In this document: one piece after another, positions 23,948-31,758 of the stretch
How positions within the stretch are numbered: the first letter of the stretch is position 1
Layout: each line of letters starts with the position of its first letter
NCBI GenBank assembly: GCA_044508675.1
Contig: JBIQHF010000011.1
Coordinates: 45,202-109,201, forward strand
DNA from: Raineyella sp044508675
GTDB taxonomy: Bacteria; Actinomycetota; Actinomycetes; Propionibacteriales; Propionibacteriaceae
Direction: 5' to 3'
Length of the DNA: 64,000 nt
Program-made: the position numbers and the translations under genes
The notes under the pieces: model-generated
Told to the model about the DNA's origin: nothing
The model's database searches: none
The model's input: the letters and a program-made list of their open reading frames with translations, nothing else

Positions 23948-24790
23948 GTGACCACGCGCAAGACCACCAAGAAGGCTGTCAGCCCGGCTCCTGCGAAGAA
24001 GACGGCGGCATCCGGGGCCGCCGCCCGGAAGGCCGCCAGCACGGCGAGGATGCACGAGATCTTCGCCCCCACAGCTCCCGACACCCCGCCCGTGGTCGAA
24101 CCGTCGGCCCCGACGTCCGGCCTGCCGACCGAGGACCAGGCGACGTCGGGCGTCGGCCCCAACGAGGCCAGCTGGATCATGACCGAGAACTTCCGGCCCG
24201 AGCGACCGGAGGCGGCCACCGCCCGGCAGGCCGCCACGGAGCAGGGGATCGAGCCCGTCTCCCCCGGCGTGGCCACGATGTTGACCTTCCTCACCCGGAC
24301 CTGCCACGCGCACTCGGTCGTCGAGATCGGCTCCGGGACCGGCGTGTCCGGTCTGGCCCTGTTTGCCGGCATGGTCAGCGACGGTGTGCTCACCAGCATC
24401 GACACCGATTCGGAGGCCCAGGGGACCGCCCGCCGGGTGCTCCGCGAAGCGGGCATCCCCAGCAACCGTTTCCGGCTGATCTCCGGCGATGCGCTGACCG
24501 TGATGCCCAAGTTGTCCGACGCGGCGTACGACCTGGTATTCATCGACGGGGACAAGCTGGAGTACTCCGAGTACATCGAGCAGGCCCAGCGGTTGCTCCG
24601 CACCAACGGGGTCCTGGTCGTCAACAACGCCCTCTGGTACAACCTCGTGGCCGACACCAGCAACGAAGACAACGAGACGATCGTGATCCGCGAGGCCCTG
24701 GACGCGGTCAGCACGATGGACGACGTGTGGCTGCCGGTCCTGCTGCCGGTGGGCAACGGGCTCCTGGTCGCCTCGCGCACCGACGGCTGA
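23948..24790 (+). CDS. SAM-dependent O-methyltransferase (class I)
   Basis: A 280-residue O-methyltransferase of the catechol-OMT-like family (compare Rv1220c of mycobacteria). An N-terminal 45-residue Lys/Ala-rich tail (KKTAASGAAARKAAST) precedes the Rossmann domain, which has VVEIGSGTGVSGLAL (SAM motif I, about residues 121-135), SIDTDSE, and DLVFIDGDKLEY (metal/catalytic Asp). The substrate is unknown. The basic tail is not typical of the family and may bind nucleic acid or be disordered. It ends at a strong bidirectional terminator shared with glgC. Confidence 0.88.
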   Translation: MTTRKTTKKAVSPAPAKKTAASGAAARKAASTARMHEIFAPTAPDTPPVVEPSAPTSGLPTEDQATSGVGPNEASWIMTENFRPERPEAATARQAATEQGIEPVSPGVATMLTFLTRTCHAHSVVEIGSGTGVSGLALFAGMVSDGVLTSIDTDSEAQGTARRVLREAGIPSNRFRLISGDALTVMPKLSDAAYDLVFIDGDKLEYSEYIEQAQRLLRTNGVLVVNNALWYNLVADTSNEDNETIVIREALDAVSTMDDVWLPVLLPVGNGLLVASRTDG

Positions 24791-24866
24791 CACCGGCGTC
24801 GCGGCGGCGCCACCACCACCCCCGGACCGGTCCACACAACGCTCACCACACGACGCTCAACGCCAA

Positions 24867-24894
24867 GGGGCCCCATCCGCACGGATGGGGCCCC
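24867..24894. terminator. Bidirectional terminator between the methyltransferase gene and glgC
   Basis: A 13-bp perfect hairpin GGGGCCCCATCCG / CGGATGGGGCCCC in the convergent gap. Confidence 0.85.
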
Positions 24895-24936
24895 TCCTGG
24901 CGTCTCCCGGCACTGACCAGGCCTGCGAGGCGGCGG

Positions 24937-26163
24937 TCAGATCGCCTTGACCACGAAGTCCTTCGGGACCACGGTGATGCCACCGGCCGAGACGGTGAAG
25001 CCGCGGGCCCGATCGGCCTCGTGGTCCACGCCGACCTCGGCGCCACGCTCGACCACCACGTTCTTGTCCAGGATGGCGCGCCGGACCACTGCGTTGCGAC
25101 CGACGTGCGCGTTGTCCATCAGCACGGACTGCTCGACCTTGGCCCACTTGTCGACCCGCACCTTCGGCGACAGCACGGAGGAGTCGACGTCACCGCCGGA
25201 GATGATCGTGCCGGTCGACACGATGGAGTCCTCGGCAGTACCACGCAGCGTGAACTTGGCCCCCGGGAGCTGGCGCTGGTAGGTGAAGATCGGCCAGTCG
25301 TGGTTGTACAGGTTGAAGTTGGGCTTCACGGCGACCAGGTCCATGTGGGCGTCGAAGAACGCATCGATGGTTCCCACGTCCCGCCAGTAGTTCTTGTCCT
25401 CCTCAGTGGCGCCGGGGACGCTGTTCTCGGTGAAGTCGTACACCTGCGCCTCGCCCTTGTCCACGAACATCGGGACGATGTCGCCGCCCATGTCGTGGCG
25501 TGCATTCTCGTCGGCGGCATCCGCCTCGAGCGCGGCCACCAGAGCGTCCTTGCCGAAGATGTAGTTGCCCATCGAGGCGAACGACTCGTCCGGGCTGTCC
25601 GCCAGGCCCGGCGGGTCGGCCGGCTTCTCGAGGAACTCGCTGATCTTGTTGTCCTCGGCGGCATCAATGATGCCGAACGCGCTGGCCTCGGCACGGGGCA
25701 CCCGAATGCCGGCGACGGTGGCACCGAGCCCCGAGTCGATGTGCGCCTCGAGCATCTGGCTGATGTCCATCCGGTAGATGTTGTCGGCGCCGAAGACGAC
25801 GACATAGTCCGGATTGGCGTCCTTGATCAGGTTCATCGACTGGTAGATCGCGTCGGCGCTGCCCTGGTACCAGTGCGGTCCGAGGCGCTGCTGCGCCGGC
25901 ACCGGGGTGACGTAGTTGCCCAACAGGTTGGACATCCGCCAGGTCAACGTGATGTGGCGGTCGAGCGAATGGGACTTGTACTGGGTCAGCACCGCGACCT
26001 GGAGCAGGCCCGAGTTGACCATGTTGGACAGCACGAAATCGATCAGGCGCATGGTGCCGCCGAAAGGCACCGCAGGCTTGGCCCGATCGAGGGTGAGGGG
26101 CATCAGCCGCTTTCCCTCACCACCAGCGAGGACAATGGACAGAACCTTGGGGCGGGGCGTCAT
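24937..26163 (-). CDS. glgC: Glucose-1-phosphate adenylyltransferase
   Basis: A 408-residue ADP-glucose pyrophosphorylase that makes ADP-glucose for glycogen and alpha-glucan synthesis. It has VLAGGEGKRLMPLT (nucleotide loop), AKPAVPFGG, the YQGSADAIYQ and FGADNIYRMD blocks, FLEKP with the sugar-phosphate lysine, and the C-terminal left-handed beta helix. Length is normal for actinobacteria. It is divergent from glgA, with a TAGGTT -10 6 nt before the ATG and a possible -35 TTGTCC at 26194-26199. Confidence 0.95.
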   Translation of the reverse strand: MTPRPKVLSIVLAGGEGKRLMPLTLDRAKPAVPFGGTMRLIDFVLSNMVNSGLLQVAVLTQYKSHSLDRHITLTWRMSNLLGNYVTPVPAQQRLGPHWYQGSADAIYQSMNLIKDANPDYVVVFGADNIYRMDISQMLEAHIDSGLGATVAGIRVPRAEASAFGIIDAAEDNKISEFLEKPADPPGLADSPDESFASMGNYIFGKDALVAALEADAADENARHDMGGDIVPMFVDKGEAQVYDFTENSVPGATEEDKNYWRDVGTIDAFFDAHMDLVAVKPNFNLYNHDWPIFTYQRQLPGAKFTLRGTAEDSIVSTGTIISGGDVDSSVLSPKVRVDKWAKVEQSVLMDNAHVGRNAVVRRAILDKNVVVERGAEVGVDHEADRARGFTVSAGGITVVPKDFVVKAI

Positions 26164-26169
26164 GCCTCG

Positions 26170-26175
26170 AACCTA
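26170..26175 (-). promoter_or_regulatory. -10 element of glgC (leaderless)
   Basis: TAGGTT, 6 nt before the ATG at 26163; TTGTCC lies 18 nt further upstream as a -35 candidate. Confidence 0.6.
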
Positions 26176-26257
26176 TGGCTCCGGAGTTGCGCCGGACAAG
26201 CGGTTTGCCAAGACTTTTCCGTTTGCTCCCACACCCTTCACTCCGGAGGACCTGCAT

Positions 26258-26278
26258 ATGGGACGATCACCCCCATGA
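26258..26278 (+). CDS. Six-codon leader ORF upstream of glgA
   Basis: ATG GGA CGA TCA CCC CCA TGA encodes MGRSPP. It has the only good ribosome site in the region (GGAGGA at 26244-26249, about 8 nt before its ATG). Its stop overlaps the glgA start as ATGA. glgA itself has no SD directly upstream, so ribosomes may reach it only by translating this leader. The terminal Pro-Pro before the stop could slow termination. Inferred from sequence only. Confidence 0.4.
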   Translation: MGRSPP

Positions 26279-27492
26279 GCCTGAGTGTTTCGGTCCTGAC
26301 CAGGGAGTACCCACCGACGATCTACGGCGGGGCGGGGGTCCACGTCCAACAGCTCGTTCCGCAGCTGCGCAAGTTCATCGACGTCGATGTGCAGTGCATG
26401 GGCGAGCCCCGCGAGGGCGCCACGGCACATGCGGAGGACTACCCGGCGGGCGCCAACGCCGCCCTGCGGGTCTTCGGCGCCGACCTGTCCATGATCAACT
26501 CCCTGCCGGAGGGCCTCGACCTGGTGCACTCGCACACCTGGTACGCCAACCTGGCCGGGCACCTCGGCGGCATCTACCGCGAGATCCCGCACGTGGTCTC
26601 GGCCCACTCGCTGGAGCCGGACCGACCGTGGAAGAAGGAACAGCTCGGTGGCGGCTACAACCTGTCCTCCTGGGCGGAGCGCACCGCGTACAACGGCGCC
26701 TCGGCGGTGATCGCGGTATCGAACGGCATGCGCCGATCCATCCTCGAGGCCTACCCCGAGCTGGACCCCGACAAGGTCCACGTGGTCCTCAACGGCATCG
26801 ACCCCGACGAGTTCGCCCCCGACCCGGACACCGATGTGGTGGAGGGCCTGGGCATCGACCTGTCCCGGCCGTACGTGGCCTTCGTCGGTCGCATCACCCG
26901 CCAGAAGGGCCTGGTGCACCTGGTCCGGGCGGCCCAGCAGCTCGACCCGAACACCCAGCTGCTGCTCCTGGCCGGCGCCCCGGACACCCCGGAGATCGCC
27001 GCCGAGTTCAAGGAGGCCTTCGCGCAGCTCGAGGCGTCCCGCGGCGGCGGTGTCATCTGGGTCGAGGAGATGCTGCCGCGGGCGAGCGTACGCCAGGTCC
27101 TGTCCCACGCCACCGTGTTCGCCTGCCCCTCGATCTACGAGCCGCTCGGCATCGTCAACCTGGAGGCCATGGCCACGCAGACCGCGGTCGTCGCCAGCGC
27201 GGTCGGCGGTATCCCGGAGGTCGTCAATGACGGCGAGACCGGCCTGTTGGTGCCGTACGACCCTGCCCGAGCAGACGACCCGGAGTTCGTGGCGGCTTTC
27301 GAGGCCGACTTCGCGGCGAAGCTGAACGAGGTCGTCGGCGATCCTGCCCGGGCCGTCGAGATGGGCCGTGCCGGCCGCCAGCGGGCGGTGGACGTCTTCT
27401 CCTGGGAGAAGATCGCCCAGGAGACGGTCGATGTCTATCGCAAGGCGATCGACTACTATGCGGCGCACCCGGAGCTGAAGCCGGTCCACTGA
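26275..27492 (+). CDS. glgA: GT4-family glycogen synthase / alpha-maltose-1-phosphate synthase (GlgA/GlgM)
   Basis: A 405-residue retaining GT-B glycosyltransferase using ADP-glucose. Features are YPPTIYGGAGVHVQQL at the N-terminus, VVLNGIDPDEF, VGRITRQKGLVHLV (donor site) and the EPLGIVNLEAM E-x7-E motif. It is the short actinobacterial type; the mycobacterial orthologue was re-assigned as maltosyl-phosphate synthase GlgM, and sequence alone does not separate the two activities. It is divergent from glgC and overlaps a six-codon leader ORF at its start. A hairpin follows at 27511-27535. Confidence 0.92.
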   Translation: MSLSVSVLTREYPPTIYGGAGVHVQQLVPQLRKFIDVDVQCMGEPREGATAHAEDYPAGANAALRVFGADLSMINSLPEGLDLVHSHTWYANLAGHLGGIYREIPHVVSAHSLEPDRPWKKEQLGGGYNLSSWAERTAYNGASAVIAVSNGMRRSILEAYPELDPDKVHVVLNGIDPDEFAPDPDTDVVEGLGIDLSRPYVAFVGRITRQKGLVHLVRAAQQLDPNTQLLLLAGAPDTPEIAAEFKEAFAQLEASRGGGVIWVEEMLPRASVRQVLSHATVFACPSIYEPLGIVNLEAMATQTAVVASAVGGIPEVVNDGETGLLVPYDPARADDPEFVAAFEADFAAKLNEVVGDPARAVEMGRAGRQRAVDVFSWEKIAQETVDVYRKAIDYYAAHPELKPVH

Positions 27493-27510
27493 ACCTCGGC
27501 AGGAATGGTG

Positions 27511-27535
27511 AGGGCCCCGGTCTTGCCGGGGCCCT
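27511..27535 (+). terminator. Terminator of glgA
   Basis: Hairpin GGGCCCCGG-TCTTG-CCGGGGCCC followed by TTGTCT, 19 nt after the glgA stop. The rest of the gap to 27656 shows nothing. Confidence 0.7.
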
Positions 27536-27656
27536 TGTCTGTGCTGTTCGGGTGGACGGAACGTCCGACCATTCGGCCGCCCGGATCGCTCGGCGCAGCA
27601 TCATGCCGCGAGCGATCCGCGCCCCAGCCCCGCGATCTCTTCCCGGGCGCCTACTA

Positions 27657-27824
27657 TCAGGCCACGACCGAGGAGAGCGCCCCGGCCAGTTCGGAGGCCT
27701 CAGCGGCATTCATCTCCACCACCAGTCGGCCACCACCCTCCAGCGGCACCCGCATGACGATCCCACGGCCTTCCTTCGTGACCTCCATGGGCCCATCGCC
27801 GGTTCGGGGCTTCATTGCTGCCAT
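27657..27824 (-). CDS. DUF3117 protein
   Basis: A 55-residue conserved actinobacterial protein, MAAMKPRTGDGPMEVTKEGR at the start and a LVVEMNAAEASELAGAL block near the end, matching the DUF3117 family. It is too short for most gene finders but is strongly conserved and sits beside glgA, as in mycobacteria (Rv1211). A GTGAGG site lies upstream of the ATG. Function unknown; possibly a small regulator or ribosome-associated protein. Confidence 0.88.
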   Translation of the reverse strand: MAAMKPRTGDGPMEVTKEGRGIVMRVPLEGGGRLVVEMNAAEASELAGALSSVVA

Positions 27825-27864
27825 CGTGCATCCTCACCTCGTATGAACGTACAAACCACAACCA

Positions 27865-28035
27865 TTATCCCGCATGCGGCAAGTCGGCGGCAGGAGGGTG
27901 GTCCGAACCGGCGGGTCCGGGGCCCAACCAGTCATCCTCCACGGGCGGTTCGGGCATGTCGCCGAGGTCTCCTCGGGCCGCCACCGCGGCCAGCAGGAGC
28001 ACCCCCACGGCCAGGCCCACCAGCAGGAAGGGCAT
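27865..28035 (-). CDS. Small single-pass membrane protein coupled to dapE
   Basis: A 56-residue protein. Residues 2-20 (PFLLVGLAVGVLLLAAVAA) form one membrane helix, followed by RGDLGDMPEPPVEDDW and a Pro/Asp-rich tail. Its ATG shares one base with the dapE stop (TGATG), so it should be translated by coupling. It resembles the N-terminal helix plus linker of small 'DivIVA-domain' proteins seen in this neighbourhood in relatives, but no such domain is present. Function unknown. Confidence 0.55.
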   Translation of the reverse strand: MPFLLVGLAVGVLLLAAVAARGDLGDMPEPPVEDDWLGPGPAGSDHPPAADLPHAG

Positions 28036-29105
28036 CAGGCCCCCAGCCAGGTCGCCAGCGCTGACCGGACCGAGCGGACCGAGTCCAAGGAGCAGTACTC
28101 GTCGTCCTGGTGGGCCTTGAGCGGATCGCCCGGGCCGAAGTTCACCGCAGGCACGCCCCGCGCGGAGAACCGCGCCACGTCGGTCCAGCCGTACTTGGGG
28201 GCCGGGGCGGTGCCGACGGCACGCAGGAAGTCCTGCGCCAGGGGGCGATCCAGCCCGGGCCGGGCCGCCGGCGCGGAGTCGGTGATGACCGGCTCGTACC
28301 CGTCGAAGTACGCGCGGACGTACTGTTCGGCCTGCTCGGGCGTACGGTCCGGCGCGTAGCGGAAGTTGACCTCGACCGTGCACCGGTCCGGGATGACGTT
28401 GCCGGCGATACCGCCGCTGATCCGGACCGCATTGAGCCCCTCGATGTACTCCAGACCCTCCACCTCGACCGTGCGCGGCTCGTACCGGCGCAGCCGGTCC
28501 AGCACGTCGCCGGCCGCATGGATCGCGTTCACGCCACGCCAGGCCCGGGCGGAGTGGGCGGCGACGCCCTCGGTGGTGAGGGTGAAGCGCATCGTGCCCT
28601 GGCAGCCACCCTCGACGCGGGCCGCGGAGGGCTCCCCCAGCACCGCGAAGTCGCCGTCCATCAGGTCCGGCCGCTCCCGTTCGATCGTGTTGAGCCCGTT
28701 GCGGGAGGCCTCGACCTCCTCGTTGTCGTAGAAGATCCACGTCACGTCCCGCGACGGGTCGGCGAGCTCGGCGGCCAGCGACAGCGCGACCGCGACCCCG
28801 GCCTTCATGTCACAGGTCCCCCGCCCGTACATCCGTTCCTCACCCTCGACCGTACGGATCTGTGACGGCAGGTTGTCGGCCAACGGCACGGTGTCGAGGT
28901 GGCCGGCGACGATGACCCGTTCTGCCCGACCGCGGTCGGTGCGGGCGACCACGTTGTTGCCGAGCCGGACCACCTCCAGGTGTTCGCAGCGGCGCAGCGC
29001 GGCCTCCACCTCGTCGGCCAACTGCTGCTCGTTGCCGCTCACCGACTCGATGTCGACGATGGCGGAGAGGAGGTCGATGACGTCACTGTGCAGGTCGAGA
29101 GACAT
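28035..29105 (-). CDS. dapE: Succinyl-diaminopimelate desuccinylase
   Basis: A 356-residue M20 zinc hydrolase that frees L,L-diaminopimelate. Ligands and catalytic residues are visible in AGHLDTVPLADN, GRGTCDMKAGVAV, FYDNEEVE and a later EGGCQGTMRF. Length matches the actinobacterial DapE group. A TAGGGT -10 lies 6 nt before the ATG. The small membrane-protein gene follows by a TGATG overlap. Confidence 0.95.
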   Translation of the reverse strand: MSLDLHSDVIDLLSAIVDIESVSGNEQQLADEVEAALRRCEHLEVVRLGNNVVARTDRGRAERVIVAGHLDTVPLADNLPSQIRTVEGEERMYGRGTCDMKAGVAVALSLAAELADPSRDVTWIFYDNEEVEASRNGLNTIERERPDLMDGDFAVLGEPSAARVEGGCQGTMRFTLTTEGVAAHSARAWRGVNAIHAAGDVLDRLRRYEPRTVEVEGLEYIEGLNAVRISGGIAGNVIPDRCTVEVNFRYAPDRTPEQAEQYVRAYFDGYEPVITDSAPAARPGLDRPLAQDFLRAVGTAPAPKYGWTDVARFSARGVPAVNFGPGDPLKAHQDDEYCSLDSVRSVRSALATWLGA

Positions 29106-29111
29106 GGAGGC

Positions 29112-29117
29112 ACCCTA
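29112..29117 (-). promoter_or_regulatory. -10 element of dapE (leaderless)
   Basis: TAGGGT, 6 nt before the ATG at 29105. Confidence 0.6.
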
Positions 29118-29256
29118 CTTCGGACCTCGGCCGGCCCGGGGATGCGTACGCGGACAGTGCCGCAGGAGGCAGCGCAGACGGCGGCCCGGAAGGACAATTC
29201 CTGGGAACAACGGGGCACGATTGGCCCGGGCCGCTGATCGGGGGTTGACTCGGGCT

Positions 29257-30756
29257 GTGACCGACCGCAATGTCATCCGGGTCGAGGGAGTCGACCGTCC
29301 CTTCCACCGCTACAAGATCCTGCTGGTACTGATGGTTCCGATCTCGATGGCCCTGATGGCCATCTCGTCGATCAATGTCGCCCTGCCCACGATCGAGTCC
29401 GGGCTGGGGGCGACCGCGTCCGACCTGCAGTGGGTGCTGTCGGGCTACGCACTGACCTTCGGCATCACCCTGATCCCGGCCGGCCGGATCGGCGACTCGT
29501 TGGGGCGCGGCGCACTCTTCACCCTCGGCCTGGCCGTGTTCACCGTGGCGTCATTGGGCTGCGGTCTGGCGCCCACCCCGGAACTGCTCAACGTCTCCCG
29601 CTTCGCCCAGGGGTTCGGCGCCGGTCTCTACAACCCCCAGGTGATGGGGATGATCCAGCAGTTCTTCAGCGGTCGGGGGCGGGCGAAGGCCTTTTCGCTG
29701 CTGGGCATGGTCGTCTCGGTGTCGGTGGCCATCGGCCCGATCCTGGCCGGTACGATGATCGGCTGGATCGGCCCGGAGAACGGTTGGCGCGCCTCCTTCC
29801 TGATCAACGTGCCGATCGGGCTGGCCGGGGTGGTCCTGGCACTGGTCTGGCTGCCGTTCGGGCGGGAACGGCGGCGGTGGAACCGCAGCCGCCAGATCCG
29901 GGCCGCCCGGGCCCGTGGCGAAGCGGTGCCGTCACAGCGCCAGCGCCTGGACCTCGACCCGCTCGGCCTGGTCCTGATGGCCGCCGCGGTGCTGTGCGTG
30001 ATGTTCCCGTTCACCGCGCACGGCTCCCCGTGGCTGTGGGCCCTGGTCCCGTCCGGGCTGGCCCTGCTGGCGGTCTGGGTCGCCTGGGAGCGTCACTACA
30101 GGGCGGCCGGCCACCAGCCGCTCGTCGACCTCGCCCTGTTCTCCTACCCCTCGTTCACGTACGGCACGGCCGTCAGCGGCACGTTCTTCGTCGGCTCGAC
30201 CTCGATCTTCGTGATCGCCGCCCTCTTCGTCCAGCAGGGCCTGGGCGTCAGTGCTTTCGAGGCCGGGCTGATCACCCTGCCGAATGCGATCGTGAGCGCC
30301 TTCGCCGCGATGCGGGCCGGCCGATACGTCATGGACCGGGGTCGGATCATCGTGGTGGGTGCCATCGCCACCATTGTGCTGGCGTGCCTGGCCGCCATCG
30401 GGGTGGCCTGGCTGGTGGTCGAGCACGGCATCAGCTTCTGGTGGCTGGCGGTGCCGTGGGCGGTCTGCGGGCTGGGGCAGGGATCGCTCGGTTCCGCGAA
30501 CCAGACGCTCACCCTGGAGGACGTTCCGACCGCCGTCGGCGGCACGGCCGGTGGCGTCATGTCCACCGCCCAGCGGATGGGCACCGCGATCGGCAACGCC
30601 CTGATCACCTCGGTGTTCTTCGCCGCCTTCGCCACCACCGGTGCCTTCGCGGCGTTCCGGAACAGCTACCTGGTGATCAGCGCCGTGCTGGTGCTGGCGA
30701 CCTCGCTGGCGATCGGCGACCTGCGCGCCGCCCGGCGCCGCGGCGTCGGCCACTGA
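29257..30756 (+). CDS. MFS efflux transporter, DHA2 (14-helix) type
   Basis: A 499-residue major facilitator resembling EmrB/QacA drug exporters. About 14 membrane helices are visible, with the early SSINVALPTIESGLGATASD (motif D1 region), WVLSGYALTFG and GRIGDSLGRG (motif A). There is a basic cytosolic loop at about residues 195-225 (ERRRWNRSRQIRAARARGE). The GTG at 29257 is chosen because the protein then begins VTDRNVIRVEGVDRPFHRYK just before the first helix; a TTG four codons earlier is possible. The substrate is unknown. Upstream in-frame codons back to 28807 are dapE shadow. Confidence 0.88.
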   Translation: MTDRNVIRVEGVDRPFHRYKILLVLMVPISMALMAISSINVALPTIESGLGATASDLQWVLSGYALTFGITLIPAGRIGDSLGRGALFTLGLAVFTVASLGCGLAPTPELLNVSRFAQGFGAGLYNPQVMGMIQQFFSGRGRAKAFSLLGMVVSVSVAIGPILAGTMIGWIGPENGWRASFLINVPIGLAGVVLALVWLPFGRERRRWNRSRQIRAARARGEAVPSQRQRLDLDPLGLVLMAAAVLCVMFPFTAHGSPWLWALVPSGLALLAVWVAWERHYRAAGHQPLVDLALFSYPSFTYGTAVSGTFFVGSTSIFVIAALFVQQGLGVSAFEAGLITLPNAIVSAFAAMRAGRYVMDRGRIIVVGAIATIVLACLAAIGVAWLVVEHGISFWWLAVPWAVCGLGQGSLGSANQTLTLEDVPTAVGGTAGGVMSTAQRMGTAIGNALITSVFFAAFATTGAFAAFRNSYLVISAVLVLATSLAIGDLRAARRRGVGH

Positions 30757-30812
30757 GGCCCGGCCGCCGGACTACACCCCGGTCGCGGCCGGGGCGGTCT
30801 GGGGCGAGTCGG

Positions 30813-30818
30813 TAGAGT
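30813..30818 (+). promoter_or_regulatory. -10 element of dapD (leaderless)
   Basis: TAGAGT, 7 nt before the ATG at 30826. Confidence 0.6.
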
Positions 30819-30825
30819 CGGGCGC

Positions 30826-31758
30826 ATGACTGACACCGCTCGCACGGCCCATGGCTGGGGCCTTGCCACCGTCCACGAGTCCGGCCAGGTGCTCGACACC
30901 TGGTTCCCCGCCCCTGCCCTCGGCGCCCCCGACGGGACGCCGGCACCGGACAGCGTGACCAGCGGAGTGGCCATCGACCGGACCCGCCGGGTCCGCACCG
31001 AGGTCGTCGAGGTCACCATCAACCTGGACGGTGCCCCCCAGGACACCTCCGACGCCTACCTGCGCCTGCACCTGCTGAGCCACCGCCTGGTCGCCCCGAA
31101 CACGATCAACCTCGACGGCATCTTCGGCGTCCTGCCGAACGTTGTCTGGACCTCCGCCGGTCCCTGCGCCCTGGAGGACTTCGAGGAGACCCGGGTCCGG
31201 CTGCGCGCGACACGCGGCCACGTCACGGTCCTCAGCGTCGACAAGTTCCCCCGGATGATCGACTACGTCGTGCCGTCCGGAGTGCGCCTCGGGGACGCGG
31301 ACCGGGCCCGCCTGGGCGCCCACCTCGCCGAGGGCACCACCGTGATGCACGAGGGCTTCGTGAACTTCAACGCCGGCACCCTGGGCAGCTCCATGGTCGA
31401 GGGCCGGATCTCCCAAGGCGTCGTGGTCGGCAACGGCTCCGACATCGGTGGCGGCGCCTCGATCATGGGCACCCTGTCCGGTGGCGGCAAGGAGCGGGTC
31501 TCGCTCGGCGAGGGCTGCCTGCTCGGCGCCAACTCGGGCATCGGCATCTCGCTGGGCGACAATTGCGTCGTCGAGGCCGGCCTGTACGTGACCGCCGGCA
31601 CCAAGGTGCAGCTGCCCGACGGTGGAACCGCCAAGGCCGCCGAGCTGTCGGGCCAGAACGGCCTGCTGTTCCTGCGCAACTCGCTGACCGGGGCCGTCCA
31701 GGTGAAGTCCCTCCAAGGGCGTACCGTCGAACTGAACGCCGCCCTGCACGCCAACTGA
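30826..31758 (+). CDS. dapD: Tetrahydrodipicolinate N-succinyltransferase (actinobacterial type)
   Basis: A 310-residue trimeric left-handed beta-helix acyltransferase that adds succinyl-CoA to tetrahydrodipicolinate. The N-terminal domain (GWGLATVHESGQVLDTWFP) is that of the actinobacterial group. The hexapeptide-repeat region (about residues 165-255) contains EGTTVMHEGFVNFNAGTLG and the GGGASIMGTLSGGGKE loop. Its stop overlaps the ATG of the next gene (TGATG), so the two are coupled. Confidence 0.95.
   Translation: MTDTARTAHGWGLATVHESGQVLDTWFPAPALGAPDGTPAPDSVTSGVAIDRTRRVRTEVVEVTINLDGAPQDTSDAYLRLHLLSHRLVAPNTINLDGIFGVLPNVVWTSAGPCALEDFEETRVRLRATRGHVTVLSVDKFPRMIDYVVPSGVRLGDADRARLGAHLAEGTTVMHEGFVNFNAGTLGSSMVEGRISQGVVVGNGSDIGGGASIMGTLSGGGKERVSLGEGCLLGANSGIGISLGDNCVVEAGLYVTAGTKVQLPDGGTAKAAELSGQNGLLFLRNSLTGAVQVKSLQGRTVELNAALHAN

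Noticed and set aside
27828..27850. Possible promoter for DUF3117 or the small membrane protein
   Set aside because: No clear TANNNT at the leaderless distance was found, so no promoter is called.
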